DNA from: a virus
Reading direction: 5' to 3' (one strand)
Virus record (IMG/VR): IMGVR_UViG_3300037961_003044
Coordinates: 658-60,766 of that record
DNA: 60,109 bases
Shown: positions 29,589 through 38,595 of the stretch, in pieces
Layout: each line of letters starts with the position of its first letter
Numbering within the stretch: position 1 is the stretch's first letter
Made by a program: the position numbers and the translations under genes
Notes under the pieces: generated by a model
Databases searched by the model: none
What the model was told of the DNA's origin: nothing
Seen by the model: only the letters and a program-made list of their open reading frames with translations

Positions 29589-30911
29589 TCAATTTGGTTT
29601 GCCTAACCTATACTCCTTGAGCTTGCCATTCGTCATGATGCGAACCGTTTGATCTGGCTTCACTTCCCCTTTATCTCTCGCCTCTCTTGCTTCCTGTAAT
29701 GAAGTAAAGACGCTAGTTGCTTGGAGGGAAAACTCAGGGCCGCCTGAATACTTATCAGGAAGCCCAAACCCTTTACCGTATTCAACGGTCCTTGACCTCT
29801 CCATGTTGGCCGAGTCAACGTATGACTTTGCTGCCTCCCTTGCTGTCTGGAGTAATTTGAACCTAGTGTCATCAGTTAAGAACTCACCCGTAATCGCTTT
29901 GTTTGCCTGGTTAACGAAAGCCTGCATGAGCCCACCTGCTCCTGCTGCCGCTTTGAACTCACCCTCCCTAACAACTGACTGAGGGTCGAGAGACTTCATG
30001 AACGTAAACACAGCAGCAATATCACCAGCACCTTCAAGCTTGTCAGAATTAAAGACTACGTTCTCCAGGTTGCTATATTGAGACTGAAGTTGCTTGAAAG
30101 TCTTAACCGGCTCAGAAGCGTTTAAGCTTTTGAACAGGTCCATGGACTGCTTGGCCTGCTCTTCAGTTAAACCTCCCCTTTGTGCTGCTGCCTGAACTTC
30201 AAGTTGGTGCTTGTTGGTTAATGCTTTTGACTGAGCGTCCAGGTATTCCATGTTCTTTTTCCTGTAAGCGTCCATGCTCTCATAGCTGGACTGAGCCAAG
30301 GCATCTTTTTGCTCATTCCTCTTCGCTTCAACGATAGCTTGCATGGTTGCCATGTCTGCCCCAGCAGGGAAGTCTCGGTCAACACCCTGGGCAAATGCAG
30401 TGGCTTGCTTCCTGTCCATAGCAACTTTGGCCGCACCTGGGGGGACTGCGTTGGTTGATTGAAATGCATTGAGTGCTGCTTGATGGGCTGGTTGTCCGCT
30501 TAATAAATTGACGTCAAAAGCATCTTGAGCAATGCCCTGACTTATACCTCTTTGGGTGACCTGATTCCCCAGTTCTGCCTGCTTGATTTTGGCGTCATAC
30601 AACTGAAGCGACTTCTTAAACAACAGGTTCTCGGACATTCCCTCAAGCTCTGGGAGCCCCATGTCGTCAAGGCTGCTGGTGAATTGTTTTACCCACTCAC
30701 CGTCTGTCCCTTCAAAGTTGTCTGGCTTGTAATCTTCAGCAAACTCCTTTAACTGAGACCTAAGCTTCTTGCTCCTGCCTCGGGCCTTAATTGCTCTGCC
30801 TATGCCTTCGCCAAACTTCTCGATGCCCCTGGCGAGGTTTTCGCCAGATCGGTCGACCATGTAAGGCTGAACGATGCCTTGTCCTGTGTAGCTTTGTTGT
30901 GAAAATGACAT
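29589..30911 (-). CDS. Internal virion protein, module A (440 aa)
   Basis: Helical, Gln-, Lys- and Ala-rich, with no Cys: typical of podovirus internal or ejection proteins. N-terminus V-Q-P-Y-M-V-D-R-S-G-E-N-L-A-R-G-I-E; central coiled-coil runs; small C-terminal domain with P-D-Q-T-V-R-I-M-T-N-G-K. Four bases before the giant ejection protein, and the same slot in module B is taken by the 319-residue protein at 54715-55674. Role by position and composition: core or ejection complex. Confidence 0.65.
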   Translation of the reverse strand: MSFSQQSYTGQGIVQPYMVDRSGENLARGIEKFGEGIGRAIKARGRSKKLRSQLKEFAEDYKPDNFEGTDGEWVKQFTSSLDDMGLPELEGMSENLLFKKSLQLYDAKIKQAELGNQVTQRGISQGIAQDAFDVNLLSGQPAHQAALNAFQSTNAVPPGAAKVAMDRKQATAFAQGVDRDFPAGADMATMQAIVEAKRNEQKDALAQSSYESMDAYRKKNMEYLDAQSKALTNKHQLEVQAAAQRGGLTEEQAKQSMDLFKSLNASEPVKTFKQLQSQYSNLENVVFNSDKLEGAGDIAAVFTFMKSLDPQSVVREGEFKAAAGAGGLMQAFVNQANKAITGEFLTDDTRFKLLQTAREAAKSYVDSANMERSRTVEYGKGFGLPDKYSGGPEFSLQATSVFTSLQEAREARDKGEVKPDQTVRIMTNGKLKEYRLGKPN

Positions 30912-30912
30912 T

Positions 30913-31992
30913 TTATGCTGACTGGAGAGAGTTAATCTTGCTGTCCATGAACTTCCTGATGGCTGGCTTCAACCACTCATTCTTGGAAAGCCATTGGGCA
31001 AACCGTTCGCCATGCTTCATGTAAAGCTTCTTGAACCACGCCGGGCCAATGTTGAAGAGCCATCTTCTAAACATCATCCACCTGGGGTTGTCGTTTCCGT
31101 AGACTTCCCTGGCAACCCAACAACCAAACAGTGCTGCAAAGCCACCGGCTTCACCTGCTGCCCCTGCTGTTTGACCAGCCGCACCCAGAGCTGCCCCTGC
31201 GAGGGCAGTGCGGTTATTTGCTGCTGCAATGTTCGCATTCAGTTCCCCTGCATAGTTGTTAGCAAACAGGCTGCCTGCGTATGCAGACTCTGGGTTGAAC
31301 ACGTTTCCAGGGTTAAAACTTTGGCCCTGCCCAGCAATCATGCCTGCCTGACCGGCGGTTAACCCAGGACGTCCGAGGATGGCCATGAAAGGGTCTTGTG
31401 CGGTCGCCGCATTCATGCCAGCAATCTGTTGGGCAAATGCCTGACGTCGCCTCTGAAGCTGCTCTGCTTGCAGTCCTTTGACCAATGCCTCTTGGCCTAC
31501 GTCAGCCATACCAAAACCCATACCTCTTGATGCCTGGGCAGACCTGACCTGTTGCTCCATCTCTCGAGCCAGATCGGGCGGCAAGCTTGCGCCTGCCTCG
31601 AGGTCAGTCATGGCCTGGCGGTTTAGCTCACTCATCAGTGCAGCCTGTTCTGGGTTAGCGGCCCTGAATGCTTCAGTAGCTCTGACGCCCAAGTCCTCGA
31701 CGTCTTGAATGTCAGCCTCCCTGGCCACTCGTCTTGCATTGGCTTCAGCTTGGCCTAGCCTTGGCATGACGTCTTGCTCATAAAGCTCAAGGAGCCCAGG
31801 CTGACCGTCCTTGCCCATCATGACCTCTCGCAAGACTCGGAGGTCTAGCTGTGCGTAAGCAGGTCTGCCAAATTCGTCAGAGGCCTCTGCTGCAAACTTG
31901 TCTGGTGCCAGGTCAATCTGCGCTTGTTGAGTGTCCCTTGTCTCCTCTGCATAGTTGCGAGGTTTAGGTGGGTCAGGTGAATACATTCCCAT
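30913..31992 (-). CDS. Internal or tail-channel protein, module A (359 aa)
   Basis: N-terminal helical region with D-P-P-K-P-R-N-Y-A-E-E-T, a long Ala/Gln-rich helical middle (Q-A-G-M-I-A-G-Q-G-Q), a glycine/alanine hydrophobic stretch, then a distinctive C-terminus C-W-V-A-R-E-V-Y-G-N-D-N-P-R-W with P-A-W-F-K-K-L-Y that I have seen conserved in many podovirus proteins of this operon. The module B counterpart (55679-56512) keeps the Ala/Gly part but lacks this C-terminal domain. Confidence 0.6.
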   Translation of the reverse strand: MGMYSPDPPKPRNYAEETRDTQQAQIDLAPDKFAAEASDEFGRPAYAQLDLRVLREVMMGKDGQPGLLELYEQDVMPRLGQAEANARRVAREADIQDVEDLGVRATEAFRAANPEQAALMSELNRQAMTDLEAGASLPPDLAREMEQQVRSAQASRGMGFGMADVGQEALVKGLQAEQLQRRRQAFAQQIAGMNAATAQDPFMAILGRPGLTAGQAGMIAGQGQSFNPGNVFNPESAYAGSLFANNYAGELNANIAAANNRTALAGAALGAAGQTAGAAGEAGGFAALFGCWVAREVYGNDNPRWMMFRRWLFNIGPAWFKKLYMKHGERFAQWLSKNEWLKPAIRKFMDSKINSLQSA

Positions 31993-32419
31993 AATAATTG
32001 TCCTTTTGATATTCCCTGTGTAGGGAAGTAAATTCTCTCAATGATTTCCATCCACCGCACAGGTAGACGCAGGCAAAGATGACTTCGTGATACTGGCTCT
32101 TGAGAACGTCTGAGTGACACTGTTGCACTTTGTTCTCACTCTTTTCCCATTTGTTAGCGTCCAGCCATGCATTACTGGACATGATGAGGAGGGGCATCAG
32201 GAAGGCCCGGTTGGCTTGGTAGAAAGGGTTCCCCGACACAGCCATCATCCAGGCTAATTGCATTTCAACAATCTCTTCATCTGAGATGTCTTTGTCCCCA
32301 TCAACAATGTCATCAATCTGGTGCGACCATTTGGCAAACAGCTCCACAAAGTCCCAGGCCTGTTCGTTGTTATTTGTCAGGCGCAGGAAGTCGGGCTTTA
32401 TGGAGGTGTCAAATTGCAT
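31973..32419 (-). CDS. Conserved-type phage hypothetical (148 aa)
   Basis: ATG 32419 overlaps the fiber stop by one base, and the 3' end overlaps the next gene by 20 bases. Helical, Trp-rich, with W-S-H-Q-I-D-D-I-V-D-G-D, an Asp-rich motif that could bind metal, and C-V-Y-L-C-G-G-W. I recognise the general type from tail operons but not a function; it may be a small enzyme or virion protein. Confidence 0.5.
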   Translation of the reverse strand: MQFDTSIKPDFLRLTNNNEQAWDFVELFAKWSHQIDDIVDGDKDISDEEIVEMQLAWMMAVSGNPFYQANRAFLMPLLIMSSNAWLDANKWEKSENKVQQCHSDVLKSQYHEVIFACVYLCGGWKSLREFTSLHREYQKDNYYGNVFT

Positions 32420-33732
32420 CACTTCCAAGCGTAGAGCTTGAACTTTAGGCCACTAAGCACCCCACTGTTAATACCATTAGTGAACGCGGTAAGCTTATTC
32501 GTTGAATTGTTCCCTAGCCAAACAGGGCTTGGAACTTGGCCTACATGGCCCAACTGCACATTTAGCCTAACCTGAGACGTGGTAGAAACGGTTTGGACCA
32601 GGTGCCATTCACTGCTACCGAAACTTCCTATGAGGTTAGACGTGTCAATTTCTTGGCCTGATACAAGGCCCAGCTCGCTAATATCGCTTGTGGCAACAAA
32701 CACTGATCGGACGAGCTTAGGGACACTGCCTAGACCGTGATTAAAAACCACCTGCCTGTCTGCTGCTGTGGTTGCAAAAATGTAGTCACCAGCAGACCCT
32801 GAAGACAGGCCTGAGAAGTAGTAACCAGGGTCGCTGGTTAATGGGCCTGCGTTGGTTCCAGAGGAAGCAAAACCTGATTTCCAGGCTCGAACCTTGAACT
32901 TAAAGTTTGCCAGAACAGCACTGGTTGCTTCGACTTGTTGGCCTGAGCTTTTACCCTGTATACGCAGACCAGAACCCCTGTCTGCAATTACATTGTATTG
33001 ATACTGAATTCTGACTTTCTGAGCGGAAGCGTCGTAAATAACCAGCACAGCATTTCGGTTTTGGTTATATGCTGACCAAAAGTTGTGACCGAGTTCCAGC
33101 TCATCTCCAGCAGCATACCCAGTTGCAGCATCGCTCGTCTCGCAATACAGGGTTACTCTGAGGTGTTCAGGTGAATAGGCGGCACCAGTTCCATCGACAA
33201 TGCTAACTTCCTCATAACCATCGTTTGCCCTTATGTGTTCAGCGTTGTTCGACGTGTAAAACGTGTGCTGAGAAATCGTGACAGGCTTATCTATCCACTC
33301 AATGTTGCCAGAGCTGTCAGTGGTTAAATATTTGTCATTACCATTTGTGGTAATGTCTGTGTATGGCACTGAACCGAGGCCAGTCTGAGAAGCCCACTCA
33401 GGGTCTGCCCCTTCACCCTTAGTCCTGAGGAAATAACCATCCGTCCCAGGGGGAAGCGTCACTAAGTCACTGTTGGCATCGTAATAAAGAATCTGACCGT
33501 GTGTTCCCTGGGTAAGCTTTGACAAGGCTAGGTTGTGGTCATCAATTTTGGAGTTGATGTCGATGCTTGAGGCCAACTTCTGGGTGGTTACAGCACCGTC
33601 TGTTATCTCAGATGAATCAACCAAGCCATCTAGGGTGATGCCAGGGGTTCCAAGCAGGTTGAGCTTGGAGTAAGTGACTCTTTCACTGGCACTGAACTGG
33701 TAGCCAGGTTGAACGTCGAATGTGATAGCCAT
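32419..33732 (-). CDS. Second tail fiber or receptor-binding protein, module A (437 aa)
   Basis: N-terminus F-S-A-S-E-R-V-T-Y-S-K-L-N-L-L-G-T-P-G resembles the anchor of podovirus tail proteins. Then G-A-V-T-T-Q-K-L-A, D-G-Y-F-L-R-T-K-G type fiber repeats, and two related beta domains, one ending N-F-K-F-K-V-R-A-W-K and the other L-K-F-K-L-Y-A-W-K, suggesting an internal duplication of the receptor-binding tip. It lies downstream of the propeller-like tail protein; a likely host-range determinant. Confidence 0.65.
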   Translation of the reverse strand: MAITFDVQPGYQFSASERVTYSKLNLLGTPGITLDGLVDSSEITDGAVTTQKLASSIDINSKIDDHNLALSKLTQGTHGQILYYDANSDLVTLPPGTDGYFLRTKGEGADPEWASQTGLGSVPYTDITTNGNDKYLTTDSSGNIEWIDKPVTISQHTFYTSNNAEHIRANDGYEEVSIVDGTGAAYSPEHLRVTLYCETSDAATGYAAGDELELGHNFWSAYNQNRNAVLVIYDASAQKVRIQYQYNVIADRGSGLRIQGKSSGQQVEATSAVLANFKFKVRAWKSGFASSGTNAGPLTSDPGYYFSGLSSGSAGDYIFATTAADRQVVFNHGLGSVPKLVRSVFVATSDISELGLVSGQEIDTSNLIGSFGSSEWHLVQTVSTTSQVRLNVQLGHVGQVPSPVWLGNNSTNKLTAFTNGINSGVLSGLKFKLYAWK

Positions 33733-33736
33733 ATCT

Positions 33737-34318
33737 TTATGTTAATGTGCTGCCTTCAGCCGATGGAATATACCACTTGCTGCTGGTGTCATGGACGAAT
33801 ATTGCGAAGTTACCAGAGGACAAAGTGAGTGACTGATCGAACGGGTAGTCTTCCCAGTGAGTGCTAGTGATGGACACGTTCATGTTTGAGTTAGACTTGT
33901 TAATGCAGATTTTCAGACCGCAAACACCAACAGTAGGTTCTGGCATGGTGAATGTCCCACCAGAACCGTTGAAAATAGAAACGACGTAGTCGTTGGTGAT
34001 GGTGTTGGTCTCAACGCTCAGGAGGCTCTGTAGGAACGTGACCGGGTTTGCAAGCCTGATGGTTGGGTTGCCACCTTCGCCATCAAAGTTTGTCCAGCCA
34101 AGTCCTGACGATGACAGGAACCTCTTGATGGTTGCGCCACCAGAACCGTCGAGCTGAACAAAGCCTGCTGTCCCGCTCAGTTCATCGATGGAACGCATGT
34201 TTCCACTGGCATAATTCAAGTGTTCCAGGGAGTCGATAAACTCTGTCCTGGTTACAGTGGTGTTGCCCACCGGGGCGTTCACCGTGTCTACTGAGAAGTT
34301 CTTTGTAGAATCTGGCAT
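33737..34318 (-). CDS. Tail fiber-associated structural protein (193 aa)
   Basis: Ser-, Thr- and Asn-rich, beta-prone: F-V-Q-L-D-G-S-G-G-A, F-N-G-S-G-G-T-F-T-M-P and a C-terminal S-S-K-W-Y-I-P-S-A-E-G-S. Two bases from the 740-residue tail gene and 4 from the fiber gene. Probably an adaptor or short fiber. Confidence 0.5.
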   Translation of the reverse strand: MPDSTKNFSVDTVNAPVGNTTVTRTEFIDSLEHLNYASGNMRSIDELSGTAGFVQLDGSGGATIKRFLSSSGLGWTNFDGEGGNPTIRLANPVTFLQSLLSVETNTITNDYVVSIFNGSGGTFTMPEPTVGVCGLKICINKSNSNMNVSITSTHWEDYPFDQSLTLSSGNFAIFVHDTSSKWYIPSAEGSTLT

Positions 34319-34319
34319 A

Positions 34320-36542
34320 TCAAAGCATGGCGTGTCGGCCCTCTCGGCGTTGGCCGCCGATGGTGCCTGTAGTTATAGAATGAATTCTTATGCGTCCTTC
34401 CAGGCCTTCAAACTTGATTTGGAAGTAAGAGCCCCGTTGGTCAACTCGCAGTTTGTGGGTGTAATACTGATGGAGGTCTAGGACTGTTCCTGTTGAGCCA
34501 AGGACGGTCCCTCCGTTTGGCTCAGTAGCGTCCAAGATGACTGAGTAGTCCTCCCTGCCCTGGCGTTCATGGTCATCAGTTGTGTTGCTGATGTCCCAGT
34601 CCTCTACGGCAAACGTCATGTATTTGGTTCGGTCTGGGAAAGTGTAAGAGGTGTCGTCCAGGAGGACAGATTCCTCGCTGACACCATCCATGATGGCAGT
34701 CACTCGATACTTAGGGTCCCAGGTAGAGACAAATACTTGAGCGTCCTGCATTCGTCGGCGGTTGCCTGACTCAAAGCCATAACCCCTGGTTGTGACCATG
34801 AACTGAATTTCACTGTCCTTAACCATGACCTTCTCAGAACAGATAACAGTCACGTATGGGTCATCTGCCTTGATGAGCATTGGGGTCGAGTTAATGAACC
34901 TGACACCGCAATCAAGTGCGTTCACAGAGTCAGTGCTATGAGTCCAGCTTCCGTCTGAGTAACCCGTGTAAAGATTGTCGGCAGCCTCCATGCATGGGTC
35001 TAGTTCAACGTCGCCCATGTTCCAGACACCGTCAGAATCAGTGATTCCAGTTAGAGGGTCTTCAGCAATAAAGTTGGTTCCATCAGTTATGTTGTCTCCA
35101 TCGCTCTCGACCAGTGGGTTCTGCCTGGTGCCGTAAACCTCTGTTCCACCGTTGACTTGAACCTTGTTTCCAATTTCTGGCTGACCTGTCAGGAGGACGT
35201 CACAGGAGTAACCGTTCTGCTCCTGCTTAATCATCTCGGTCTCACCATACTCGTAGAGACCGACGACACCTGTGTAGTCGACGTAGTAAAGGCTCTCAGT
35301 GCCCTGGAAGTCTGCCACAAAGAAATACTTAATTTTGATGGCATCACCTTCGTCGTAGCCTGCCCAGGCTTTGTTGAGAAAGTCGTAAACCAACACCGCA
35401 TTGTTCTGCTGCGAGCCATCGAGGGGGACGCTCAAGTAATATTTGTTTTGCCAGTAGGCAGCACACGCAGTCTCCTTGGCAACCGACATGTCAATACGGT
35501 CGATGACTGGTTGTATCGGTGTGCTGGCGGGCTCTGAGACTCCTTGCAGTTTGTTCTGCTCTGTTTGCCTCAAAGATGTGACTCCCCTGGGGCTAAGGAA
35601 CCATAAGTCACTTCCAGTGTTGGCAACCGACCTGGGCCCCACCAAACCAAACTCAGTAGTGACCTGGTCAAGAACTGCGTTTGCGTTCCAGTCACCTACC
35701 AGGTTTGAGACTGCGTAGATGCTGGTCTCTTTAAATACGACAACCGTTGAGTCGTTGAATTTGAAGAGCCTTTGGATGTCGTCCGAGTCACCCTGGTTGA
35801 TTTTGAACGAAGCGTAGACAGGGTCATACGACGTATAGTCAAGTAGGTCTGAGACTGCGACATGGTCAGCCTTATAACCCACAGCAGGTGTGTGAGGAAC
35901 GAGCAAACGGTTTCCGAAAAAGAGGGTAGATTTGCTGTTTGGTATGTTTTCCGTCCCCCCTGCCCCTGACGCCGCTGGTGCCTCAATGAAGCCTTCTTCA
36001 AAATTAGTCAAAACCAGGTGACTGTTTTCGTTGCCCCTGGAGAGAATGCACTTGTCGAAGGCCTGCGTAAACCAATACAGGTCTTCGGTGTTAGTGTCTT
36101 GGTAGAGTGTTGAAGGCACTGTCAGAGGGACAGAGCATTTGACTGGCACGGCATTGTTGCCTGGGCGCAGTCGGTAAATTGTGATGGTGGTGTTGTCGAT
36201 GGATGATGCGACCAAGACCCAGTCGACACCGTTGGGGTCGTTCCAGACTCCTACCCCAAAGACCTTGCCAAAGTTGCCTCTGACAATTCCCTGGAAATTA
36301 ATGTCTCCCTGGTCCCAATTGATTGGCCACTCCCACTGGTCCCTGATGTCAGTCCAGCCGACAGGCATAGTGCCCTTCCTGGGCTCTGCTACACCGAATC
36401 GGAAACGTGCGTTCCTGGCATCAGAAACGAAGCCAGGCCTGAGGAGGTGAGGACTGGTCCGCATGTCCACCCCAATAAACCCATTATCACCGTCCGTCTG
36501 GGGGACGTCGTCGTTGATGGAGTAATTTCTATGCTGCCTCAT
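34320..36542 (-). CDS. Large tail protein, propeller-like, module A (740 aa)
   Basis: N-terminal F-I-G-V-D-M-R-T-S-P-H-L-L-R-P-G-F-V-S-D-A-R-N-A-R-F and a conserved R-K-G segment also occur, more divergent, in the module B protein at 58219-60039 (N-L-H-P-R-L-L-Q-P-N...). The middle is built of Trp- and Asp-rich beta blades (W-F-L-S-P-R-G-V-T-S-L). This pair forms the best-supported homologues between modules besides the fibers. Likely the tail nozzle or hub below the portal. Start overlaps the glycosyltransferase by 4 bases. Confidence 0.65.
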   Translation of the reverse strand: MRQHRNYSINDDVPQTDGDNGFIGVDMRTSPHLLRPGFVSDARNARFRFGVAEPRKGTMPVGWTDIRDQWEWPINWDQGDINFQGIVRGNFGKVFGVGVWNDPNGVDWVLVASSIDNTTITIYRLRPGNNAVPVKCSVPLTVPSTLYQDTNTEDLYWFTQAFDKCILSRGNENSHLVLTNFEEGFIEAPAASGAGGTENIPNSKSTLFFGNRLLVPHTPAVGYKADHVAVSDLLDYTSYDPVYASFKINQGDSDDIQRLFKFNDSTVVVFKETSIYAVSNLVGDWNANAVLDQVTTEFGLVGPRSVANTGSDLWFLSPRGVTSLRQTEQNKLQGVSEPASTPIQPVIDRIDMSVAKETACAAYWQNKYYLSVPLDGSQQNNAVLVYDFLNKAWAGYDEGDAIKIKYFFVADFQGTESLYYVDYTGVVGLYEYGETEMIKQEQNGYSCDVLLTGQPEIGNKVQVNGGTEVYGTRQNPLVESDGDNITDGTNFIAEDPLTGITDSDGVWNMGDVELDPCMEAADNLYTGYSDGSWTHSTDSVNALDCGVRFINSTPMLIKADDPYVTVICSEKVMVKDSEIQFMVTTRGYGFESGNRRRMQDAQVFVSTWDPKYRVTAIMDGVSEESVLLDDTSYTFPDRTKYMTFAVEDWDISNTTDDHERQGREDYSVILDATEPNGGTVLGSTGTVLDLHQYYTHKLRVDQRGSYFQIKFEGLEGRIRIHSITTGTIGGQRREGRHAML

Positions 36543-37567
36543 TTAAAGATGCCTGCGTTCACCAGGGCTTGGTTGAGCATTTTGTTGCTGTTGTCCCAGG
36601 AGAAGGACATTGCCCTCTCACTGGCTCTCAACGCTTTCTCGCACCTCCTGGTTTGGTAAACCTCACGCATCCTATCAACCAAGGAACTGAGCTTGGGTTT
36701 TGCCCAAAGTCCTCCGTTGTCGTAGTGGTCTCCTGCCTTGGTTAAGACGTAGTCGACTGGGTAACCAATCTCCTCATTGAACCACTCACTTATGCCCCCG
36801 AAAGGGACGCATATCACACTTCTCCCCGTTGCTGCTGCCTCCTGCTGATGCAGCCCCCAGCCCTCACCATAGGAGGCTGAGACCAGGCAGTCTAGCCCTG
36901 CATACCAGGAAGCCAGTTGAGCCCTTGTCCAAAACTCCTTCTTAACCAGGACACGTTCATCATCGATGTCCAGGTCAGGGTCATCAGGGTGCATCTTAAC
37001 CAACAACCTGACGTCCTTAATGCGTTTTGGAAACGCCTTCCTCCAGGCCTCCAGGACGTCTCTGAAGCCCTTTCGGCAGCCTCCTGCTGCTGTCCTACCA
37101 GCAGTCCCGAAAAGGAACACGTCCTTCTTTTTAGGGGGCCTGTAGTGGAACACAGAAGTGTCAATGCCCAGGGGCACCTTCACCATTGGCCGCTTAACAC
37201 CCTGGGCGTTCCAGCAACCTATGTTCCAATTGCTGGGTGCCACAATCAGGTCAGATTGGTTCAGGTTAATGACTGCCTCTTTGTGAAGCTTGGTAGACTC
37301 CCACATCGTATTGTAAACGATGCGCTTGTTCCCTGTCGGCCTAAGGGTTGGGCAATGAATTATCATCTCCCAGTCCTCCTGCTGGTGTTTGTTCACCAGG
37401 CTCTCGTAGACCACCCTGGGTATGGGTGCCTTGCCTTGCTCCATCGTAACCGGGAAGAGAGCAACCTCTCTGCCCAGTTTGGTCATTCCTTCAACAACCC
37501 TAAAACAGTGTAACGAATAGCTTGAATAGCCATCGACCACCCCACGAATCACACACCTTTTCTCCAT
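36539..37567 (-). CDS. GT4-type glycosyltransferase
   Basis: 342 residues. N-terminal domain with V-D-G-Y-S-S-Y-S-L-H-C-F-R-V-V-E-G-M, linker V-K-V-P-L-G-I-D, and C-terminal motifs F-G-T-A-G-R-T-A-A-G-G-C-R-K-G-F and G-E-G-W-G-L-H-Q-Q-E-A-A-A-T-G (the E-x7-E donor loop). Inserted between lysis-type genes and the tail operon. It could sugar-coat fibers or change host polysaccharide to block superinfection. Not closely alike to the other glycosyltransferase at 20940-21935. Confidence 0.8.
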   Translation of the reverse strand: MEKRCVIRGVVDGYSSYSLHCFRVVEGMTKLGREVALFPVTMEQGKAPIPRVVYESLVNKHQQEDWEMIIHCPTLRPTGNKRIVYNTMWESTKLHKEAVINLNQSDLIVAPSNWNIGCWNAQGVKRPMVKVPLGIDTSVFHYRPPKKKDVFLFGTAGRTAAGGCRKGFRDVLEAWRKAFPKRIKDVRLLVKMHPDDPDLDIDDERVLVKKEFWTRAQLASWYAGLDCLVSASYGEGWGLHQQEAAATGRSVICVPFGGISEWFNEEIGYPVDYVLTKAGDHYDNGGLWAKPKLSSLVDRMREVYQTRRCEKALRASERAMSFSWDNSNKMLNQALVNAGIFK

Positions 37568-37573
37568 AAATTA

Positions 37574-38041
37574 TCATCGACTCAACTCGTTTAGTATCGC
37601 CTGAACCAGCTTCTCAGTGTTGGCCAGTTTCTGTTGGGTCTTGGCATCATTCTTAATTGATTGAGCCTTGTTTGGGTCTAGCTTAGAGAGTTCCTGCTTG
37701 AACCTCTGAGCTGTTAAAATTCCTGACTTGGCAGCCTCCTTCCACCTCCTGGAACGCCAGTGGGCCCCTGCTGTTAAGAGGCCCAGGAGGGCTGTTGCTG
37801 CTGCGCCAGACCAAGGGAAGGGTGCGACATCACCAGCAACCTGAACTCCGCTGGAGACTATAGGCCTGAGAACCCAACCGTTAGTGCTTACCACTTCCAT
37901 CTGCACTCCCTCAGGAGTTGTGATGGTGTTGGTGCTGGTTACAGGGTCGTAGAGTGCGTTGCCAATCGCCTCTGGCATCTGACAACCTGACAAGAGCCAG
38001 GCAACGGACATCAGGGCTGCAATTTCAATCGCTTTCTTCAT
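37574..38041 (-). CDS. Phage lipoprotein, possible spanin (155 aa)
   Basis: From ATG 38041, with ribosome site GGAG. Signal peptide and lipobox L-L-S-G-C (Cys20), then a periplasmic part, one hydrophobic span (A-A-A-T-A-L-L-G-L-L-T-A-G-A, about 80-95), a basic stretch and a C-terminal helix with coiled-coil character. A lipid anchor plus membrane span recalls unimolecular spanins, though the span is central, not at the end. It overlaps the holin-like gene by 17 bases, as lysis genes often do. Confidence 0.55.
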   Translation of the reverse strand: MKKAIEIAALMSVAWLLSGCQMPEAIGNALYDPVTSTNTITTPEGVQMEVVSTNGWVLRPIVSSGVQVAGDVAPFPWSGAAATALLGLLTAGAHWRSRRWKEAAKSGILTAQRFKQELSKLDPNKAQSIKNDAKTQQKLANTEKLVQAILNELSR

Positions 38042-38222
38042 TGTGCTTTTCTCCTTTGATAATTTTGGTCCAGACGACCACACACTTGCCCATCATGTAG
38101 CCAGCAGTGGCGAGTGCTATTCCTAGCCTCGCCCAACCTTCCATTCCATCTGCCCAGGACACCGTCCAACCGATAGCCCCGATGCACAAGAATCGGAGTG
38201 CATCAGTAGCCTCGTTTGCCAC
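38025..38222 (-). CDS. Holin-like small membrane protein (65 aa)
   Basis: Two hydrophobic segments (F-L-C-I-G-A-I-G-W-T-V-S-W and L-G-I-A-L-A-T-A-G-Y-M-M-G) with a short loop, and a charged tail (K-I-I-K-G-E-K-H-N-E-E): the shape of a class II holin. The overlapping downstream lipoprotein supports a lysis cassette. No lysozyme or amidase gene is next to it; the RlpA-like enzyme at 15843 is the only wall enzyme I see in module A. Confidence 0.55.
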   Translation of the reverse strand: MANEATDALRFLCIGAIGWTVSWADGMEGWARLGIALATAGYMMGKCVVVWTKIIKGEKHNEESD

Positions 38223-38239
38223 CCTTTTTACTCCCCTTT

Positions 38240-38587
38240 TTAGGCATCATTAGTCTCAACTTCAGGCTCTGGCTCTGCTGCTTCCCATGGCTTACCCACC
38301 GCAGTGGTAGGGTTCAGCTTTGAGTCAAGCACCTGGGCAAGCTGTCCTTCGATTTGTGCAACTTTGACGTCGGTCAGTGCTTCCTTGACCCAAGCAACAA
38401 CGATGTCTTCCGTGAGGTTTTCAAACGGCACAAAGTCAGGCGACTGTGGGTCAGGGACTAGCTGCTGTGAGCCATAGGCAGAGACGGTCTCATCACCCTC
38501 GGAGGCAAACACGCGATAGTGAGCTACGATCACTCCACCGTCGGCGAGCTGTCGTTCGAGTTGTTCGATTTTCCAGTTGGTAGTCAT
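38240..38587 (-). CDS. Small phage protein, paralogue of the next gene (115 aa)
   Basis: N-terminus W-K-I-E-Q-L-E-R-Q-L, then Y-R-V-F-A-S-E-G-D-E-T-V-S-A-Y-G-S, a pattern I recall from short proteins of marine podoviruses. Helical C-terminal half with an acidic tail. The preceding gene (38596-38904) has the same W-N-I-Q start region and acidic tail, so the two look like a diverged pair. Virion role possible. Confidence 0.55.
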   Translation of the reverse strand: MTTNWKIEQLERQLADGGVIVAHYRVFASEGDETVSAYGSQQLVPDPQSPDFVPFENLTEDIVVAWVKEALTDVKVAQIEGQLAQVLDSKLNPTTAVGKPWEAAEPEPEVETNDA

Positions 38588-38595
38588 TGGTAAAT

